Below, one piece after another: positions 1 to 8,192 of a stretch of DNA of 60,880 nt. The position numbers and the translations under genes were made by a program. Under the pieces are notes generated by a model, which was not told the DNA's origin, did not search any database, and saw only the letters and a program-made list of their open reading frames with translations. The stretch comes from Paenibacillus caui (GTDB lineage Bacteria; Bacillota; Bacilli; Paenibacillales; Paenibacillaceae). Every line of letters starts with the position of its first letter. Positions within the stretch are counted from its first letter, which is position 1. The stretch is from assembly GCF_019904135.1 (NCBI RefSeq), contig NZ_JAIOGQ010000028.1, positions 1 to 60,880 on the forward strand, in the 5' to 3' direction.

Positions 1-134
1 GACTTCCTCCATTCTGGGGTTTTTGGTTTGGTCACCGAAAAACTTCGCCAAATTGGGGTGAAGTCCCTTTTTTATGCCTGAAAATCCTTGTGGCTCAAGG
101 GCTTATATTACTGCAAAATGCTCAAATATAAAAA

Positions 135-184
135 CCACCTTCCTGATGAGAATGTTGGAAATCTAATTCACACCAGGAAAGTGG
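135..184 (-). terminator. Rho-independent terminator of the distal M23-like copy
   Basis: Arms CCACCTTCCTG (135-145) and CAGGAAAGTGG (174-184) pair with one G-T wobble. Read on the minus strand the stem is followed by GGTTTTTATA. It lies just downstream of the 248-1315 gene and has a matching copy at 1603-1646. Confidence 0.75.
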
Positions 185-247
185 CATTTATTACCTCAAT
201 ATTTTCTATAAGTCCACATTTAAAAATAGCTAATTCATAATATGAAT

Positions 248-1315
248 CTACTTCAAATATATTTGTATTGCATCTATTTCTTGACCAAAATCACCTGCAA
301 AACCATTATTTGAATCATTTTGATTGTATCCTGTTACATATGGAAGCCATTTACCAGTCCTTCTTAAATGAACTCTGTAATGAATAGTTTTTCCTGTATC
401 AGTTTTCATCATTAAGCCATCAATAGGTTTTCCCTTTGTGCCTGCGTAATTACTTCTATTTTTCACTTCAGTTGACCAGCTTCCGCCTTTAACATGTACT
501 TTGTACCTTATATTTCCGCTTGATAAATTAGCATATACACCATCAACATCGTGTCCAAATATTCCTGCGTAATCTTGTGCATTTGAAACATTAGGTAACC
601 ATGCCTTATTAACATCATCATAGGTTTGATATTTTACATTTATAGCGCTTGTAGATCCTGTAGATCCAAGTTTATGCCAAAGGTTACTATAATCTCTAGG
701 CGCACCATTATATACAGTATTACCAGGTTCAACTTTACCCTTCTTTATTATAGAAGTGGTTTTTTGGGGGTTAATGTAAAAAGCATTAAAAGAAAAAGTA
801 TTGCCGAATCTTGAAAAAGATGAAGAGAATGAGCTTGTTCTTCCTTTACGAACACCTATATCAAAGTGGTTAGGATATACTGTTGCACCGCCAGCACCAA
901 CTCCACCTATTTTATAAAAATTGGTTCCTTGTCGAATAACAGTACCATTGTCAAGACATGATTTCCAGTAGCTATAATTACTTCCATGCATAAATTGAAC
1001 AGTCATATAATCCAGGGTACCATCTGGATAATATACTTTATCTATACTTTGAAATAAAGCTACACCATATGATTTACTAACGTTTACTATTTTCCCGGTA
1101 AAAGGTGCAAATGCATATGATGAACCAACAGCATCAATATGATTTGAATTTGAGTGGGAGAAACTTTCATATGCTATTTGTGTAATATTCATTGTACTAA
1201 TTGGGTACCAAGCACGTTCATAACCTGCTGCAGTGGTAGTACTAGCAAATTTCGTGAAAGTCAAACCAAACATTAAAGTCAGCACAAAGAAGATTGTCAA
1301 TAATTTTTTCTTCAT
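248..1315 (-). CDS. Secreted M23-like / ChW-repeat protein, copy 1
   Basis: A 355-residue exported protein. Residues 1-30 form a signal peptide (MKKK then a hydrophobic stretch ending near TTAAG). The middle resembles a lysostaphin-type (M23) fold: NHIDAVG, APFTGKIV, FMHGS and NHFDIGV sit where the metal-binding HxxxD and HxH motifs are expected, but the motifs are not canonical, so peptidase activity is uncertain. The last ~130 residues hold three hydrophobic-tryptophan (ChW-like) repeats with the patterns VHVKGGSW and YRVHLRRTGKW. M23 domains cut peptidoglycan cross-links and ChW repeats bind surfaces; a cell-wall-acting or antagonistic exoprotein is inference. The start is fixed by a GGGG-type RBS. 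It is a paralogue of the 1708-2766 gene. Confidence 0.75.
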   Translation of the reverse strand: MKKKLLTIFFVLTLMFGLTFTKFASTTTAAGYERAWYPISTMNITQIAYESFSHSNSNHIDAVGSSYAFAPFTGKIVNVSKSYGVALFQSIDKVYYPDGTLDYMTVQFMHGSNYSYWKSCLDNGTVIRQGTNFYKIGGVGAGGATVYPNHFDIGVRKGRTSSFSSSFSRFGNTFSFNAFYINPQKTTSIIKKGKVEPGNTVYNGAPRDYSNLWHKLGSTGSTSAINVKYQTYDDVNKAWLPNVSNAQDYAGIFGHDVDGVYANLSSGNIRYKVHVKGGSWSTEVKNRSNYAGTKGKPIDGLMMKTDTGKTIHYRVHLRRTGKWLPYVTGYNQNDSNNGFAGDFGQEIDAIQIYLK

Positions 1316-1389
1316 AATTATTCCCCTGCTCTCTTTTAAATTGATTTGTGAACCTAGAATACAACAGAATTTATGCTGTTCTATGTATA

Positions 1390-1418
1390 TTTATAACATT
1401 TAAGTCATCATATGTAAA
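1390..1418 (-). promoter_or_regulatory. Sigma-A promoter of copy 1
   Basis: Minus strand TTTACA (1413-1418), 17-base spacer, TATAAA (1390-1395). The same arrangement is conserved in front of copy 2. The 1316-1602 interval otherwise holds nothing I recognise. Confidence 0.65.
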
Positions 1419-1602
1419 TATAAAATGAAAATATTTACAAATTTATTCTAATATATATCATAATTACCCAGATAACAACAAATTTATTTTCATTAATAGA
1501 TTAATGAAAAATGTGAGTAATTTTGTCATCAATCTTTCTCGTGTTGACCGCCGCACCAAAAGAATAGTAAAAAAATCTCGTTTTACACATAGGAAATAAA
1601 AA

Positions 1603-1646
1603 CCACCTTCCTGATGAGAATGTTCATTTTCACACCAGGAAAGTGG
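1603..1646 (-). terminator. Rho-independent terminator of the proximal M23-like copy
   Basis: Stem arms 1603-1613 and 1636-1646 duplicate the 135-184 terminator; on the minus strand the stem runs into GGTTTTTATT. It separates the two duplicated genes, so each copy is probably its own transcription unit. Confidence 0.75.
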
Positions 1647-1707
1647 CATTTATTACTCAATATTATCTATAAGTTACATTTTAAAATAGCTAATTCATAA
1701 TATGAGT

Positions 1708-2766
1708 CTAGTCCAAATATATTTGTATTGCATCTATTTCTTGACCCAAAGTACCTGCAAAACCATTATTTGAATCATATTGACTGTATCCTGTTACATA
1801 TGGAAGCCATGTACCAGTCGTTCTTAAATGAACTCTGTAATGAATAGTTTTTCCTGTATCAGTTTTCATCATTAAGCCATCAATAGGTTGGCCCTTTATA
1901 CCCGCGTAATCACTTCTGTTTGTTACTTCAGGTAACCAGCTTCCGCCTTTAACATGTACTTTGTAAGTTATATTTCCGCTTGATAAATTAGCATATACAC
2001 AATCTACATCGTGTCCAAATATTCCTGCGTAATCTTGTGCATTGACCACATTAGGTAACCATGTATCAGTAACATCATCATAGGTTTGATATGTTACATT
2101 TATAGTGCTTGTAGATCCAAGAGTACGCCAAAGGTTGCTATAATCACTAGGTGCACCATTATAAACAGTATTACCAGGTGCAACTTTACCCTTATTTATT
2201 ATAGAAGTGGTTTTATTGGGGTTAATGTAAAAAGCGTTAAAAGAAAATGTATTGCCGAATCTTGAAAAATATGAAGTGAATGAGCTTGTTCTTCCTTTAT
2301 AAACACCTATATCAAAGTGGTTAGCATATACTGTTGCACCGCCAGCACCAACTCCACCTATTTTATAAAAATCGGTTCCTTGTGGAATAACAGTACCATT
2401 GTCAAGACATGATTTCCAGTAGCTATAATTACTTCCATGCATAAATTGAACAGTCATATAATCCAGGGTACCATCTGGATAATATACTTTATCTATACTT
2501 TGAAATAAAGCAACACCATATGAGCTGCTAACGTTTACTATTTTCCCAGTAAAAGGTGCAAATGCATATGTTGAACCAACAGCATCAATATGATTTGAAT
2601 TTGAGTGGGAGTAACTTTCATATGCTATTTGTGTAATATTCATTGTACTAATTGGGTACCAAGCATGTTCATAACCTAACGCAGTGGTAGTACTAGCAAA
2701 TTTCGTGAAAGTCAAGCCAAGCAATAATGTCAGCACAAAGAAGAATGTCATTAATTTTTTCTTCAT
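1708..2766 (-). CDS. Secreted M23-like / ChW-repeat protein, copy 2
   Basis: A 352-residue paralogue of the 248-1315 product with the same plan: signal peptide (MKKKLMTFF, cleavage near residue 30), M23-like segment with NHIDAVG and NHFDIGV, then three ChW-like repeats (VHVKGGSW, YRVHLRTTGTW). I chose ATG 2766 because GAGAGGGG lies at RBS distance and the signal peptide then begins correctly; an upstream in-frame ATG would add residues before the signal. It lacks a few residues present in copy 1 near the linker (STGSTSA versus STSTI) and gains a Cys in VDCVYANL. Function is inferred from domains only. Confidence 0.75.
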   Translation of the reverse strand: MKKKLMTFFFVLTLLLGLTFTKFASTTTALGYEHAWYPISTMNITQIAYESYSHSNSNHIDAVGSTYAFAPFTGKIVNVSSSYGVALFQSIDKVYYPDGTLDYMTVQFMHGSNYSYWKSCLDNGTVIPQGTDFYKIGGVGAGGATVYANHFDIGVYKGRTSSFTSYFSRFGNTFSFNAFYINPNKTTSIINKGKVAPGNTVYNGAPSDYSNLWRTLGSTSTINVTYQTYDDVTDTWLPNVVNAQDYAGIFGHDVDCVYANLSSGNITYKVHVKGGSWLPEVTNRSDYAGIKGQPIDGLMMKTDTGKTIHYRVHLRTTGTWLPYVTGYSQYDSNNGFAGTLGQEIDAIQIYLD

Positions 2767-2839
2767 AATAATTCCCCTCTCTCTTCTAAATTGATTTGTG
2801 AACCTACAATACAACAAAATTTATGATCTGTTATGTATA

Positions 2840-2868
2840 TTTATAACATACGAGGTATCATATGTAAA
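2840..2868 (-). promoter_or_regulatory. Sigma-A promoter of copy 2 with inverted repeat
   Basis: Minus strand TTTACA (2863-2868), 17-base spacer, TATAAA (2840-2845). A TGTTAT/ATAACA inverted repeat (2829-2834, 2843-2848) overlaps the -10 and start region; in copy 1 the left arm is degenerate (TGTTCT). The rest of 2767-3104 shows no gene. Confidence 0.6.
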
Positions 2869-3104
2869 TGGTAAATGAAAATATTTACAAATTTATTCTA
2901 GTATATATCATAATTACTACATAACAACAAGTTTATTTTCATTAGTAGCTTATAGATTCATAGTCTAATATGCTGTAATAGAACCAGTAGCAACAGATCA
3001 TCGGATGGTATCCGGCATGTTGGTATTCTGGATGCAAAGGTGACTTTATTCGCCTTTGCAAATATAGAAGACACTGCTGATGGATATGTTCCCACATACG
3101 CCTC

Positions 3105-3311
3105 ATGTGGAGTTTATCAAAGCTGGATGGGAAAATAGTTATCGGAAACGGTTGTACTTTAGGTGACCCTAAGTTAGCGAAGGCATTTTTAGATCGCGAA
3201 TGCCAAATCTATATTGGACCAAATGAAAAGAGTTTAAAGGATGCTTTTATGATTACTAAATCAATGGCTAGTGAACTATCCATGTACAAAATCTATGAAA
3301 ATCTTCATTAA
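3105..3311 (+). pseudogene. Short ORF, likely C-terminal remnant of an unidentified protein
   Basis: A 68-residue reading frame (GKIVIGNGCTLGDPKLAKAF, then IYIGP, then SLKDAFMITKSMASE). Its composition is protein-like and the IGNGCTLG and IYIGP pieces recall the end of a larger enzyme domain, but I cannot name the family. There is no convincing RBS at ATG 3105, and an in-frame TGA lies at 3078-3080. The join between IYIGPN and EKSLK looks abrupt, as if residues were lost. I read it as a decayed gene; a real small protein is possible. Confidence 0.35.
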
Positions 3312-3416
3312 TCGAACAACGTAATAAGATTTTGGCATATGTAGCCGCTTGGAAAATAATTGAACCCATCCCTTATGTTTATCGTAATTAAAGAATGGAG
3401 ATGGAGGAACATACAT

Positions 3417-4307
3417 ATGAGAACCGAAAAAGAAATGTTTGATTTAATATTAGGGATTGCTCAGAAGGATGAACGAATCCGCGCGGTGTATATGAACGGC
3501 TCGCGTACCAATCCTAATGCTCCCAAAGATATTTTTCAGGACTATGATATCGTTTATGTAGTGACTGAAACAGCCTCTTTTATTAATGATGAAACATGGA
3601 CAAACATTTTTGGTGATTTGCTTATGATGCAGGAGCCTGACAAAAATGACAAATCCGTAAGTATAGATATGGATTTTAGCCGGTCTTACGGATATTTAAT
3701 GTTATTTACAGATGGAAATCGCATAGACCTTCACATTGAAACCAAAGAAAGTATGCTTGAAGGGTACACTAATGATAAATTGACAATCCCTCTATTGGAT
3801 AAGGACAACTGCCTCCCAGCCATCCCTGCTCCCTCAGATCTCGACTATCATGTAAAAAAGCCTACGGAGCAGTTATTCATGAGTTGTTCCAATGATTTTT
3901 GGTGGTGCCTGCAAAACGTTGCCAAAGGAATTTGGCGTGATGAATTGCCTTATGCCAAGCAAATGTTTGAACTCGTCATCAGACCTCATTTGGATGAGAT
4001 GGTTTCATGGTGGGTTGGCACAAAAAATAATTTTCAAGTTTCCATAGGGAAAATGGGAAAATACATGAAAAAGTATCTTCCCGAATCATATTGGGAAATG
4101 TATAAGGAGACTTATTCGGATAGCAATTATGAGCATATGTGGAATTCGGTATTCACAGCTTGTGAATTGTTTAGGGTTCTAGCCAAAGATGTCGCTGCGT
4201 TTTTTCAGTATACTTACAATACCCAAGATGATGCAAATATGACTAAGTATCTTAAGCATGTTAGGGAATTGCCTGTAAATGCAAAGACAAATACACGGCA
4301 ATTTTAG
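3417..4307 (+). CDS. ant(6): Aminoglycoside 6-adenylyltransferase, ANT(6) family
   Basis: A 296-residue member of the streptomycin adenylyltransferase family (AadE/AadK), which transfers AMP from ATP to streptomycin and inactivates it. The nucleotidyltransferase signature is in the first 60 residues: YMNGSRTNPNA followed by FQDYDIVYV, with the metal-binding acidic residues in DYD. IDMDFSR and RIDLHIE further on complete the catalytic core; the C-terminal half is the helical substrate domain. ATG 3417 follows a GGAGG at 8 bases. Length matches AadK (about 284) better than plasmid genes. It lies alone in an AT-rich island without transposon genes, so a chromosomal-type enzyme is likely. Resistance in this host is not shown by sequence. 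Confidence 0.88.
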   Translation: MRTEKEMFDLILGIAQKDERIRAVYMNGSRTNPNAPKDIFQDYDIVYVVTETASFINDETWTNIFGDLLMMQEPDKNDKSVSIDMDFSRSYGYLMLFTDGNRIDLHIETKESMLEGYTNDKLTIPLLDKDNCLPAIPAPSDLDYHVKKPTEQLFMSCSNDFWWCLQNVAKGIWRDELPYAKQMFELVIRPHLDEMVSWWVGTKNNFQVSIGKMGKYMKKYLPESYWEMYKETYSDSNYEHMWNSVFTACELFRVLAKDVAAFFQYTYNTQDDANMTKYLKHVRELPVNAKTNTRQF

Positions 4308-4382
4308 GTAATAGTCCATACAGAGACAGGGATAGTTACATATTATGGGTGTGTAAGTTGATCATAACAAGGAGGGAAAGCA

Positions 4383-4475
4383 ATGGGTGGTTTGGCAGGC
4401 CTCGGAGGATTTACCTCGACTACGGTAATCTTGGTGCTTTACATTCTGTTGGTGATTGTTCTGAGAACTTTCTAA
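4383..4475 (+). CDS. YjcZ-family tiny membrane/sporulation peptide
   Basis: A 30-residue peptide with a Gly-rich head (MGGLAGLGGFT) and one membrane helix (VILVLYILLVIVL) ending in RTF. This plan is typical of YjcZ-type small proteins, reported in the spores of Bacillales. It has a strong AAGGAGGG RBS 6 bases before ATG and is followed by a terminator. Function is unknown; spore association is family knowledge only. Confidence 0.75.
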   Translation: MGGLAGLGGFTSTTVILVLYILLVIVLRTF

Positions 4476-4490
4476 GATAACAACTCAAAA

Positions 4491-4522
4491 AACAAGAGCC
4501 TACGTGAGGGTAGGCTCTTGTT
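4491..4522. terminator. Bidirectional terminator between YjcZ-like and 4529-4849 genes
   Basis: A perfect 13-bp stem, AACAAGAGCCTAC (4491-4503) with GTAGGCTCTTGTT (4510-4522). On the minus strand it runs into TTTTTTGAG, making it a strong terminator for the converging minus gene; on the plus strand it has a weaker T tract. Confidence 0.8.
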
Positions 4523-4528
4523 CCCATG

Positions 4529-4849
4529 TTATGTGTACAATAGAGTAATGACAAGCAACTCGTAAAGGACAAGGGTTAAAATAAGTTCATCATTACTGAA
4601 GAAAGGACTTCCAAAAAAAGCACGATGACCTCTTTGATATGGAACTGCCAAATACAACAAGCCCTTGTCGCAACCCACAATTCTCCCCATGAAAACTTGA
4701 CGGTCTAATGTTTCAATCCGAACAAATTGATTTACATGTTGCCTGCACACATTGTGCAGGTGACTTCTAATTGATTTCAAGGTTTGAATTGAACCGCTGT
4801 CTGCTTGATACAACACTTTTTGCTGGTATCCTGCCAACTGAAAACTCAT
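4529..4849 (-). CDS. Conserved-looking hypothetical protein (possible Sm-like fold)
   Basis: A 106-residue protein starting MSFQLAGYQQKV. The centre (HVNQFVRIETLDRQVFMGRI then GLLYLAVP) alternates hydrophobic and charged residues like a small beta-barrel of the Sm/LSm kind; the end (ELILTLVLYELLVITLL) is hydrophobic and may sit in a membrane. I chose ATG 4849 because AGGTGG precedes it; an upstream start would add 25 unlikely residues. I do not recognise the family. It ends at a strong terminator and stands alone. Confidence 0.6.
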   Translation of the reverse strand: MSFQLAGYQQKVLYQADSGSIQTLKSIRSHLHNVCRQHVNQFVRIETLDRQVFMGRIVGCDKGLLYLAVPYQRGHRAFFGSPFFSNDELILTLVLYELLVITLLYT

Positions 4850-4999
4850 GGTTATCACCACCTCTCTCTGCAAGCTAACACATCTTATGCCCAGTTCGAG
4901 ACGGTGGTTCGTTCCTTTAACCAAATGATTGTTAGCGATCAGCGGTAAATTGCAGCAGTTCCTGACTGCCCCGTTTTAAGCCCCATTTCTAAAGCTTGA

Positions 5000-5842
5000 T
5001 TAAAAGTCAAAATTGTCCGGATCCGGACCGACTCGATGGTTCTGATTCAAACCGTCAATGCGCTCCATATCTTCTTTAGTCAATTCAAAATCGAACACCG
5101 CCGCATTCTCAATGATACGATGCTCTTTGGTTGATTTCGGAATGGTCACGACGCCATTTTGCAAATCCCAACGCAGTATAATCTGAGCAATGGACTTGCC
5201 GTATTTATCGGCAATTTCCTTTAAGACCGGGTTATCCAGCAGTTGTCCCTGCATCAGCGGAGACCATGCCTCGATTTGAATAGCCTGCTCCCTGCAAAAA
5301 TCCCGCAGTTCCGTTTGAGTCAAGCGCGGATGGAATTCCACCTGGTTCACCATCGGTTTGATTTCCGCGTCTTTCAACAACTCCTGCAGATGATGAATGT
5401 GGAAATTGCTGACCCCGATCGCTTTTACTTGTCCTTCTTTATAAAGAGTCTCCAATGCTCTCCAGGCGTCCTTGAACTTGCCTTCCACAGGCCAGTGAAT
5501 AAGGTATAAATCCAGATACTCAAGACCCAGTTTTCGCAGGCTTGTCTCATACGCCGCCAGGGTTGACTCGTAGCCCAGATCGGCATTCCATACTTTAGAA
5601 GTCACAAACAGCTCTTCCCTTGCCATACCGGCCGCATTCAGCCCCTCTCTGATCCCCCGGCCGACACCCTCTTCATTTTCGTAAATGGCCGCGGTATCGA
5701 TGCTTCGGTATCCGTGATTGATCGCTGTTTTTACCGCATTCTCAAGCTCGGGTCCTTCCTCTACCTTAAATACGCCCAAACCAAACCAAGGCATCTTGAC
5801 GCCGTTAGACAGCGTTGTTGTATCCTGCAAATGTTTCGTCAT
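5000..5842 (-). CDS. yvgN: Aldo/keto reductase, YvgN-type glyoxal reductase
   Basis: A 280-residue cytosolic NADPH-dependent reductase that reduces reactive aldehydes such as methylglyoxal. It closely resembles B. subtilis Yvg[15 protein letters not shown] at the N terminus, catalytic Asp and Tyr in [16 protein letters not shown], catalytic Lys in FVTSKVWN, catalytic His in LYLIHWP, and the coenzyme loop [10 protein letters not shown] near residue 235. Full family length. GGAGGAG precedes ATG 5842. The upstream region carries a palindrome and two direct repeats that look like regulator sites, which fits induction by electrophiles (inference). Confidence 0.92.
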   Translation of the reverse strand: MTKHLQDTTTLSNGVKMPWFGLGVFKVEEGPELENAVKTAINHGYRSIDTAAIYENEEGVGRGIREGLNAAGMAREELFVTSKVWNADLGYESTLAAYETSLRKLGLEYLDLYLIHWPVEGKFKDAWRALETLYKEGQVKAIGVSNFHIHHLQELLKDAEIKPMVNQVEFHPRLTQTELRDFCREQAIQIEAWSPLMQGQLLDNPVLKEIADKYGKSIAQIILRWDLQNGVVTIPKSTKEHRIIENAAVFDFELTKEDMERIDGLNQNHRVGPDPDNFDF

Positions 5843-5905
5843 ATATACTCCTCCATCACATTGCTAGATTGGGACTTCATTATGATATATATAAAACGAA
5901 ATGAG

Positions 5906-5960
5906 AAGTACGTACTTTTTTGTGTTATAGGTACTATAAAGTTATATAGGTACTAAAAAG
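5906..5960. promoter_or_regulatory. Palindrome and direct repeats upstream of the aldo/keto reductase
   Basis: AAGTACGTACTT (5906-5917) is a perfect 12-bp palindrome. The 16-bp motif TATAGGTACTAWAAAG occurs twice in the same direction (5926-5941 and 5945-5960), 19 bp apart, which is nearly two helical turns. They lie between the divergent reductase and TetR genes. They resemble sites of HxlR/MarR-type redox regulators, but no such regulator is in the window. Confidence 0.5.
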
Positions 5961-5986
5961 TGCTTTTAGATCATATGAAAAGTGTC

Positions 5987-6049
5987 TTGAACCCCTTAAT
6001 TCAATATGGTAAAATCACCCTAAAATAAGTTAGTTAGTTGAATAACTAA
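5987..6049 (+). promoter_or_regulatory. Sigma-A promoter and operator of the TetR gene
   Basis: TTGAAC (5987-5992), 17-base spacer, TAAAAT (6010-6015). The inverted repeat TTAGTT-GAAT-AACTAA (6034-6049) lies about 15-30 bases after the predicted start, in front of the RBS. Its position fits autorepression by the TetR protein encoded next. Confidence 0.65.
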
Positions 6050-6065
6050 TACTGGAGGTGAAGTA

Positions 6066-6650
6066 ATGGCAAAACCTAATGTGATAAGTAAACGGGACTT
6101 GCTGAAATGCGCAAAGGATTGTTTGGTTGACAGAGGCATAGATAAATTTACTTTAAGAGCCGTTGCAGATACGGCCGGCGTTACACAAGGAACCGTTTAT
6201 TACCATTTTAGAACCAAGGAACAGCTGCTTCTGGATATTGTTCAGGATATTTGCGATACCTCTTGGGAGGAATTATCCCGGAGCAACGAAACTCTGATTA
6301 AACAAGCCATAGAATCAGCTAAAAGTCGTTGTTCCTATGATTCGTTTTTTCATAAATTATTTTTTACATTAGTTGCTTCGAGTTTCAATCATGAAAAAAT
6401 AAGAGGTCAGCTCGGAGAAATTATGATGTCCGAAAATAAAGCTTTGTCTGAGCGTTTGGCAAGCTTGTGGGCTGAATCACCGATTGAAGGAATTTCACTT
6501 GGGACTTGGGGAATCCTCATTAATTCTATGGTTGACGGATTAGCTCTACAGGCATTATTACAAAAGGATTTTCCAGTAGAAGAGACGTTCGAAAAGCTTG
6601 AACAGCTGTTTAAGGAACTTGGGAATTTACTGAACAAGGAGGCCAAGTAA
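6066..6650 (+). CDS. TetR/AcrR family transcriptional regulator
   Basis: A 194-residue regulator. The N-terminal helix-turn-helix is clear (FTLRAVADTAGVTQGTVYYH, residues about 28-47, then FRTKEQLLLDI); the remaining ~140 residues are the ligand-binding and dimer domain. GGAGGTG precedes the ATG. Its stop overlaps the start of the next gene (TAATG), so it is translationally coupled with the membrane protein, its most likely target. Autoregulation is suggested by an inverted repeat in its leader. The ligand is unknown. Confidence 0.9.
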   Translation: MAKPNVISKRDLLKCAKDCLVDRGIDKFTLRAVADTAGVTQGTVYYHFRTKEQLLLDIVQDICDTSWEELSRSNETLIKQAIESAKSRCSYDSFFHKLFFTLVASSFNHEKIRGQLGEIMMSENKALSERLASLWAESPIEGISLGTWGILINSMVDGLALQALLQKDFPVEETFEKLEQLFKELGNLLNKEAK

Positions 6651-7060
6651 TGAAAAGCTATTTGTTCACAGCCATTTGGGGTGTTATCGTATGGCTCGCT
6701 GCTACACTGTTTTTCGTGATTTTTGGGGAATACGTCCTCTTTAGTCCAGGTACAAAAGCGTTCATTTCGAGCTTTTTATTATTAGTAGTTGGCACTGGAG
6801 CTGCCTTGTGGGCTGTTACGAATGTTTATTTGTTATTTGACAAAACCGATCACGCATCATTAAAGTTCGGGGTAATGGGTACCATAATTGGTTTATCGTT
6901 AGATACTTTTTCCTTATCCAACCATTATTTTATATTCCCTAAATTAGATGACTCACAGGTGATTGCTTTTACAGCATGGATGTCTATGGCGTATGCGTTA
7001 TATTTATTAATACCTGCAATGATGAATCAACTCATGAGGAAAAAAGGAACAATCAAATGA
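6650..7060 (+). CDS. Four-helix membrane protein, unknown function
   Basis: A 136-residue integral membrane protein with four hydrophobic segments (about residues 5-30, 38-65, 75-95, 105-130) and a short positive tail (MRKKGTIK). No catalytic motif or known family is visible. Its ATG shares bases with the TetR stop codon, so the two form a bicistronic unit that ends at a terminator. A role in responding to whatever the TetR protein senses is inference. Confidence 0.75.
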   Translation: MKSYLFTAIWGVIVWLAATLFFVIFGEYVLFSPGTKAFISSFLLLVVGTGAALWAVTNVYLLFDKTDHASLKFGVMGTIIGLSLDTFSLSNHYFIFPKLDDSQVIAFTAWMSMAYALYLLIPAMMNQLMRKKGTIK

Positions 7061-7071
7061 CCGGTTCGCAA

Positions 7072-7131
7072 AAACACCTCCAAGGTTGTCTCCATCTCTT
7101 ACGACATGGTCGCATTCCCTTGAAGGTGTTT
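7072..7131. terminator. Bidirectional terminator after the TetR/membrane operon
   Basis: AAACACCTCCAAGG (7072-7085) pairs with CCTTGAAGGTGTTT (7118-7131) with one mismatch, and is followed by TTTTT on the plus strand. The minus strand also has a T tract, so it can end the convergent oxidoreductase operon. Confidence 0.75.
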
Positions 7132-7209
7132 TTTTGTCTCACTTCTTGGGGTAATCCCCAGTCCCCGTGAAGCAGCCATAGCTTTTTTCAAATTGAACAG
7201 ACAGACAAA

Positions 7210-8181
7210 TCACGCTTGTTCCCTGCTTAGCACGATCTTGCCTCTTGTCCGCCCGGTTTGGCTGGAGAGGTGGGCCTGCACGGCTCCTTCGACCGTAAGC
7301 GGGTAAACTTCCGTTACAACGGGCTTCACCTTGCCCGCTTCGACTAATTCCCGAAGCCTGTTCATATTCCGGCCGTCCGGGCGGGTAAACACAAACTTGA
7401 CCGTGAGGCTGAGCTCTTGCTCCAGTTCATCCGCAATTTCCGGCCGTACTGCGTCCCGGTCGCTGATGAGGGTGGCTATTGTGGCATGCGGTCGCATCAG
7501 AAGAAGGGCATCGCCGTAAGCGCGTCCACCCATCGTATCGAGCATAAAATCAAACCGTGTCGTCGTATCCATACCGCCGTCAAGGTCGTAAGCAAGAACC
7601 TCATCGGCCCCCAAGTTACGCACAAAATCTATATTTTTCGAGCTCGTTGTCGTGGCCGCATAGGCGCCGAGCGCCTTTGCCAGTTGAATTGCGACTGAGC
7701 CGATGCCTCCGCTGCCAGCCAGTACGAGAACCTTGTCCCCGGGCTGAACGTTGCCCTCTTCAACAAGCGCTTGCCAGACTGTAAGGCCCACTAATGGAAG
7801 CGAAGCCGCCTCCTCATAGCTGAGCCCGCCAGGCATCGGAGCGACCAGATCTGCAGGAACAACAATCTCATCCGCATACGTACCCTGCTTCTCCATTTCC
7901 GGTCTGAAGAAGACATCGTCCCCCACCTGGAACTCTTGTACGTTAGAGCCGACCGCTGCCACTTTCCCCGCTCCATCCCAGCCTAAAATGAGGGGGAGCT
8001 CATAAGGGAAATCCTGCTTCAGCAGCCCCTCTCTCACCTTCCAATCCACAGGGTTTACCCCGCTGGCTTTAATCGTAATCAGCAGATCCTCAGGCCCAAC
8101 TGGCGGCGTCGGCACACGAACCTCCTTTAGCTTATGCTCATTTCCGTATTGCTCAATACCAATTCCGATCATCTGTAGCAT
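7210..8181 (-). CDS. NADPH-dependent MDR oxidoreductase (zinc-free, quinone-reductase-like)
   Basis: A 323-residue medium-chain reductase. The GroES-like N-terminal domain (VNPVDWKVREG, ILGWDGAGKVAAVGSNV) is followed by the Rossmann domain with VLVLAGSGGIGSVAIQLAKA near residues 152-171. The zinc-binding cysteines of alcohol dehydrogenases are absent, so quinones, enones or aldehydes are the likely substrates. The C-terminal RTRGKIVLS is typical of the family. It follows the SDR gene by 11 bases on the same strand, and both probably share the operator-like sequences at 9080-9115. Confidence 0.87.
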   Translation of the reverse strand: MLQMIGIGIEQYGNEHKLKEVRVPTPPVGPEDLLITIKASGVNPVDWKVREGLLKQDFPYELPLILGWDGAGKVAAVGSNVQEFQVGDDVFFRPEMEKQGTYADEIVVPADLVAPMPGGLSYEEAASLPLVGLTVWQALVEEGNVQPGDKVLVLAGSGGIGSVAIQLAKALGAYAATTTSSKNIDFVRNLGADEVLAYDLDGGMDTTTRFDFMLDTMGGRAYGDALLLMRPHATIATLISDRDAVRPEIADELEQELSLTVKFVFTRPDGRNMNRLRELVEAGKVKPVVTEVYPLTVEGAVQAHLSSQTGRTRGKIVLSREQA

Positions 8182-8192
8182 TCCTCCTGACC

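Larger units (their letters stand above)
131..2950. repeat. Tandem duplication of a ~1.4 kb gene unit
   Basis: Two diverged direct copies, about 131-1505 and 1599-2950, each contain a minus-strand terminator, a signal-peptide protein gene and its promoter. The coding, 3' and 5' flanking sequences all match, so the whole transcription unit was duplicated, not just the ORF. The copies differ by scattered substitutions and small indels, so the duplication is not recent. Both are far more AT-rich than the sequence beyond 5 kb. Confidence 0.9.
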
